Shown: piece after piece, positions 60,174-64,000 of the stretch | How positions within the stretch are numbered: the first letter of the stretch is position 1 | Layout of the letters: the number at the start of each line of letters is the position of its first letter | Notes under the pieces: model-generated | Seen by the model: only the letters and a program-made list of their open reading frames with translations | Told to the model about the DNA's origin: nothing | The model's database searches: none | Position numbers and translations under genes: made by a program | Assembly (NCBI RefSeq): GCF_047634355.1 | Contig: NZ_JBLIAL010000001.1 | Direction: 5' to 3' (one strand) | Origin: Porticoccus sp002341315 | Lineage (GTDB): Bacteria; Pseudomonadota; Gammaproteobacteria; Pseudomonadales; Porticoccaceae | DNA: 64,000 nucleotides

Positions 60174-61856
60174 TTACTTCTCTTTGGTGTCCATCTGGGC
60201 CTTGATCAGATCACCGATGGTAGTCGGTGCAATATTATCTGTTTCAGACTTGCGATGTTCTTTGATAGCCGCCTTTTCCTCAGCGACATCTTTGGCTTTG
60301 ATAGAGAGGTTGATAGAGCGGTTCTTGCGATCCACATTAATCACCTTGACCTCCACCTCATCACCCACATTCAGTGCGTTACGGGCATCTTCAACCTTTT
60401 CCCGGGAGATTTCAGAGGCTTTTAAATAGCCTTCGATATCGCCGCTCAAAGTCACCACTGCACCCTTGGCATCCACTTCCTTGACAACACCATTGACGAT
60501 CGCACCTTTGTCATTTTCAGTGACATAATTAGAGAAGGGATCATCTGACAACTGTTTCATACCCAGGGAAATACGCTCTCTTTCCGGGTCGATGGAAAGT
60601 ATCACAGTTTCAACTTCATCACCTTTCTTGAAATTGCGCACCGCCTCTTCACCGGTTTCGTGCCAGGAGATATCGGAGAGGTGAACCAGTCCGTCAATAC
60701 CACCGTTCAGACCGATAAAGATACCGAAGTCAGTAATTGACTTGATACTGCCTGAGATTTTTTCACCCTTGCTGTGATTCATGGCGAATTCGTCCCAAGG
60801 ATTCATATGACACTGTTTGATACCCAGTGAAATACGACGACGCTCTTCGTCAATGTCCAGCACCATGACCTCAACTTCATCACCCAGCTGAACAACCTTG
60901 GAGGGATGAATGTTTTTGTTGGTCCAATCCATTTCGGAAACGTGGACCAGACCCTCAACACCATCTTCCAGCTCGGCAAAGCAACCGTAGTCAGTGAGGT
61001 TGGTAACGACTGCTTTGACACGGGCACCTTCGGGATAGCGACCGGAAATATCGGCCCAGGGATCTTCACCCATTTGTTTCATGCCCAGTGACACGCGGCT
61101 GCGTTCACGATCAAACTTCAGCACCTTGACATCAATTTCATCACCGACATTGACGATTTCACTGGGGTGCTTGATACGCTTCCAGGACATATCCGTGATA
61201 TGAAGCAGGCCATCAATACCGCCAAGATCGACAAAAGCACCGTAATCGGTGAGGTTCTTGACGATACCTTTCAGGGTAATGCCTTCTTCCAGTTTGGCGA
61301 GCAGTTCATCACGCTCTTCAGAATTCACTTTTTCCATCACGGCACGGCGTGATACCACGACGTTGTTACGTTTTTGGTCAAGCTTGATGACTTTGAATTC
61401 GAGCGGCTTGTCTTCTAAATGAGCTGTATCGCGAATCGGGCGAACATCGACCAGAGAACCGGGAAGGAAAGCCCGCAGGCCATTGACATCAACCGTAAAG
61501 CCACCTTTGACCTTGCCACTGATTATGCCAGTAACCACTTCATCCGCCTTGTGAGCGGCTTCCAGTTCAATCCAGGATTCTGCGCGGCGCGCTTTTTCAC
61601 GGGACAGGCGAGTAGCACCAAAACCATCTTCTACGGCTTCGAGAGCAACCTGGACTTCATCGCCAATATTGATGTCCAACTCACCGTTGTCATCAATGAA
61701 CTGGGACTTTGGGATCACACCTTCGGACTTCAGTCCGGCGTGAACGGTTACCCAGTCCTTATCAATATCAATAATGACACCGGTGACAATTGCGCCGGCG
61801 TTCATTTCGATAGTTTTTAAACTTTCTTCAAACAGATCTGCGAAACTTTCGCTCAT
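60174..61856 (-). CDS. rpsA: 30S ribosomal protein S1
   Basis: The 560-residue protein has six S1/OB repeats, the first two binding the ribosome (GAIVTGVIIDIDKDWVTVHAG, GEVVTG-type) and the later ones RNA, with repeated GAFVDLGGIDGLLHITDMSW-like cores. Length is normal for proteobacterial S1. It follows cmk by about 115 bp, which likely holds its autoregulated leader. Confidence 0.98.
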   Translation of the reverse strand: MSESFADLFEESLKTIEMNAGAIVTGVIIDIDKDWVTVHAGLKSEGVIPKSQFIDDNGELDINIGDEVQVALEAVEDGFGATRLSREKARRAESWIELEAAHKADEVVTGIISGKVKGGFTVDVNGLRAFLPGSLVDVRPIRDTAHLEDKPLEFKVIKLDQKRNNVVVSRRAVMEKVNSEERDELLAKLEEGITLKGIVKNLTDYGAFVDLGGIDGLLHITDMSWKRIKHPSEIVNVGDEIDVKVLKFDRERSRVSLGMKQMGEDPWADISGRYPEGARVKAVVTNLTDYGCFAELEDGVEGLVHVSEMDWTNKNIHPSKVVQLGDEVEVMVLDIDEERRRISLGIKQCHMNPWDEFAMNHSKGEKISGSIKSITDFGIFIGLNGGIDGLVHLSDISWHETGEEAVRNFKKGDEVETVILSIDPERERISLGMKQLSDDPFSNYVTENDKGAIVNGVVKEVDAKGAVVTLSGDIEGYLKASEISREKVEDARNALNVGDEVEVKVINVDRKNRSINLSIKAKDVAEEKAAIKEHRKSETDNIAPTTIGDLIKAQMDTKEK

Positions 61857-61971
61857 TGAAATGTACCTGTAAAAATCGAGTCACTTGACTCTCAAACCGC
61901 ACTACCAGTTATGCGGGCTGTTGGTTTCAGGGAGATATGATGCGTTACTGGCCAAACATCACAAACCCGAT

Positions 61972-62670
61972 TTATTGCGGTGGCTGTATGCCACTTGTCG
62001 CGACCACATCCACCACCTTCTGCAATACTTCCTCGATGGTCAAGGCTGAACTGTCCAACACCACGGCGTTGGTCGCAGGAACCATCGGTGACACTTTGCG
62101 TGTCATATCCCGTTCGTCCCGTTTTTGAACCCGCTCTACGAGGGCGGCAAGGCTAACACTTTCCCCCTTATCTATCAACTGCTTATAACGTCTTTGCGCC
62201 CGTTCTTCCGAGCTCGCTGTCAGGAAGACTTTGGCGATGGCGTCGGGGAAAACCACGGTACCCATATCGCGGCCGTCCGCCACCAGGCCCGGCGACACGG
62301 CAAAGGCTCGCTGACGCTGCAGAAGGGCATCGCGCACTTCCGGATATGCGGCAACCACTGAGGCGTTAGTCCCCACACCCTCGGAGCGAATCAACGCGGA
62401 TACATCCTCTCCCTCCAGCATCACTTTTGGCGTGTTGCCGTTATCGCGTGTCTTGAATGAAATGTCCATATGGGCAGCCAATACAGCCAGAGACTCCACA
62501 TTATCCAGCGAAACGCCATGACGTTTTGCCGCCAGCGCCAGCAACCTGTAAAGCGCACCACTATCGAGATAGTGGAACCCCAACTTGGCAGCCAGCAACT
62601 GACAGATGGTCCCCTTTCCAGAACCACTCGGCCCGTCGATGGTTATGACTGGTACTCTTTTTTCATTCAT
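61972..62670 (-). CDS. cmk: Cytidylate kinase
   Basis: The 232-residue protein has the P-loop ITIDGPSGSGKGTICQLLA at residues 8-26, then YLDSGALYRLLALAA, VADGRDMGTVVFPDA and KVFLTASSEERAQRRYKQL. It phosphorylates CMP and dCMP. Its ATG overlaps the aroA stop by 4 bp. Confidence 0.97.
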   Translation of the reverse strand: MNEKRVPVITIDGPSGSGKGTICQLLAAKLGFHYLDSGALYRLLALAAKRHGVSLDNVESLAVLAAHMDISFKTRDNGNTPKVMLEGEDVSALIRSEGVGTNASVVAAYPEVRDALLQRQRAFAVSPGLVADGRDMGTVVFPDAIAKVFLTASSEERAQRRYKQLIDKGESVSLAALVERVQKRDERDMTRKVSPMVPATNAVVLDSSALTIEEVLQKVVDVVATSGIQPPQ

Positions 62671-63983
62671 CGTATTTCCTCGACAATTTTCAAACCGACA
62701 CTGTTGGCCAAAGCCACAAAGCCCGGGAATGATGTCGCCACATTGTTACAATTTCGTATCAGAATATTTCCCTGTGCCCTCAACGAGGCAATAGCAAAGG
62801 ACATGGCGATACGGTGATCGCCCAGACTGTCCACCTCGCCGGCACGCAATGTACCACCCTGAATATCGATACCATCCGGGGTGGGAATCGCCTGGATTCC
62901 CAGGCAGGCCAGGCCGTCTGCCATGGCCTTGATCCGGTCACTCTCTTTTACCCGCAATTCCTCAGCACCGGTCAGGCGGGTTTTTCCCTCGGCACAGGCT
63001 GCCGCCACAAACAGAGCGGGAAACTCATCAATGGCCAGAGGTACTTGATCTTCGGGGATGTCTATTCCATGAAGTGGCGCATAGCGGACCCGGATATCAG
63101 CCACCGGCTCACCGCCGACTTCGCGATGGTTGGTGAGTTCCAGGTCTGCACCCATCATCTGCAGGATATTGATGACACCGATACGGGTGGGGTTAACGCC
63201 CACATGGGTCAACGTCACATCGGAGCCAGGCGCGATTGCCGCCGCCACCATGAAAAAAGTCGCAGATGAGATATCTGCCGGCACGTCAATGTTCGTGGCA
63301 TACAATTTTCCGCCGCCGTCGAGCTCCGCGACCGCACCCTCTCGCCGAACCGGATAACCGAAACCGGTCAGCATCCGTTCGGTGTGATCACGTGTCGGTG
63401 CCGGCTCCGTGGTTCGAGTAGTCCCGTTGGCATAGAGGCCGGCCAGTAACACCGAAGATTTCACCTGGGCACTGGCCATCGGCAGGCAATAGTCGATTGC
63501 TTTGAGCGCCTGCCCTCCCCTGATACGAAGAGGCGGCCTGCCACCCTGCTCTGCCTCTATAACAGCACCCATCTGCCTCAAGGGCCCTGCCACACGCTCC
63601 ATAGGCCGCTGCGACAGGGACTCGTCTCCTGTCAGTTCCACGTCAAAAGTCTGGCCGGCCAGCAACCCGGCCAACAAACGCATTGATGTACCGGAATTAC
63701 CCAGATATAGCGGGCAAGCGGGCGCCTTGAGACCGGTCATACCAACACCGTGTATCACCACACGACCGCTCTGCGGCCCCTCGATAACCACACCCATATC
63801 CCGGAATGCCTGTAGCGTGGCAAGACTGTCTTCGCCCTCAAGAAAGCCGGTCACGGTGGTGACACCTTCGGCAAGCGAGCCCAGCATGATCGAGCGGTGG
63901 GATATGGATTTATCGCCGGGCACACGAATGCTACCGGTAACTGAATTGCCGGGGGACACCCGGTAGTCAATAGTCTGTGTCAT
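62667..63983 (-). CDS. aroA: 3-phosphoshikimate 1-carboxyvinyltransferase (EPSP synthase)
   Basis: The 438-residue protein has PGDKSISHRSIMLGSLAEG near residue 23, LGNSGTSMRLLAGLLAG near 92, SQRPMERV, and GDHRIAMSFAIASLRAQG near the end, the family landmarks. It makes EPSP in aromatic amino-acid synthesis. The active-site GNSGTSMRL form resembles the class I/II boundary seen in pseudomonad-type enzymes. Its start overlaps an upstream frame (ATGA). Confidence 0.96.
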   Translation of the reverse strand: MTQTIDYRVSPGNSVTGSIRVPGDKSISHRSIMLGSLAEGVTTVTGFLEGEDSLATLQAFRDMGVVIEGPQSGRVVIHGVGMTGLKAPACPLYLGNSGTSMRLLAGLLAGQTFDVELTGDESLSQRPMERVAGPLRQMGAVIEAEQGGRPPLRIRGGQALKAIDYCLPMASAQVKSSVLLAGLYANGTTRTTEPAPTRDHTERMLTGFGYPVRREGAVAELDGGGKLYATNIDVPADISSATFFMVAAAIAPGSDVTLTHVGVNPTRIGVINILQMMGADLELTNHREVGGEPVADIRVRYAPLHGIDIPEDQVPLAIDEFPALFVAAACAEGKTRLTGAEELRVKESDRIKAMADGLACLGIQAIPTPDGIDIQGGTLRAGEVDSLGDHRIAMSFAIASLRAQGNILIRNCNNVATSFPGFVALANSVGLKIVEEIR

Positions 63984-64000
63984 GGGCTCCAGGTAAGCCT
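63980..64000 (-). CDS. End of an upstream gene (cut by window edge)
   Basis: The last six codons plus TGA of an open frame overlap the aroA ATG as ATGA. Too short to identify; from the known order in pseudomonads, prephenate dehydrogenase (tyrA) or another aromatic-pathway gene would be expected. Confidence 0.35.
   Translation of the reverse strand, partial: RLTWSP

Noticed and set aside
1..64000. CRISPR array or prophage
   Set aside because: No regularly spaced direct repeats and no phage structural, integrase or replication genes were seen.

Overview
The window looks like chromosomal DNA of a gammaproteobacterium, moderately GC-rich and probably marine or aquatic (Cellvibrionales or SAR92-like is my guess). 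The basis is two conserved gene orders: thrS-infC-rpmI-rplT-pheS-pheT-ihfA-merR, and aroA-cmk-rpsA-ihfB-lapA-lapB-pyrF. The infC gene also has the Pseudomonas-like AUU start. Gene density is high, and three tRNA genes (Pro-GGG, Val-GAC, Asn-GUU) carry clear sigma-70 promoters or terminators.

Layout. 1-0.7 kb: the end of a sugar-modification cluster (FAD oxidoreductase, FdtA-like cupin). 0.8-3.8 kb: an overlapping three-gene operon of a mechanosensitive channel, a soluble MgtE_N-CBS protein and a membrane MgtE. 4.2-6.7 kb: a large fusion protein (extended SDR, SPW membrane block, VKOR domain) with no ordinary start codon. 7-9.9 kb: small stress-type proteins (CBS pair, rhodanese, ferritin-like, exported OB-fold). 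9.9-11.1 kb: an FRG-domain gene between two direct copies of a palindromic element, followed by a 44-residue exported Cys/His-rich protein. 11.5-19.4 kb: tRNA-Pro and the translation operon. 19.7-22.3 kb: a small secreted protein, uvrB and tRNA-Asn.

22.3-26.8 kb is accessory. Three copies of the 3' end of tRNA-Asn plus its terminator bracket two islets: (1) an IS3 remnant, an aminotransferase and an AGCS symporter; (2) a BLUF photoreceptor and a ferredoxin. 26.8-29.2 kb: a sugar or glycan cluster (GT2, RmlC-like epimerase, Gfo/Idh/MocA). 29.5-31.7 kb: a PEP-CTERM-type exported protein, a yeast-type cytosine deaminase and a PilZ protein. 32-34.4 kb: sulfide oxidation (SQR and a persulfide dioxygenase-rhodanese fusion). 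34.6-38.8 kb: an RND efflux adaptor and pump. 38.9-42.4 kb: an MBOAT/SGNH acylation pair and a BioC-like methyltransferase. 42.7-45.1 kb: fadE.

45.2-57.0 kb is a compact photo-oxidative stress regulon around an ECF sigma factor and its ChrR anti-sigma factor, with photolyase, a flavin oxidoreductase, DUF1365, a CFA-type methyltransferase, glutathione peroxidase, a renalase-like flavoprotein, a DCC thiol protein, SDR, DUF3833, a chalcone-isomerase-like protein and DUF2878. Four promoters with the pattern TGATCN, an 18-bp spacer and a TA-rich -10 lie in front of the four transcription units, including the sigma gene itself. 57.1-64 kb: comEA, then pyrF, lapB, lapA, ihfB, rpsA, cmk and aroA, with hairpin terminators after comEA, ihfB and rpsA.
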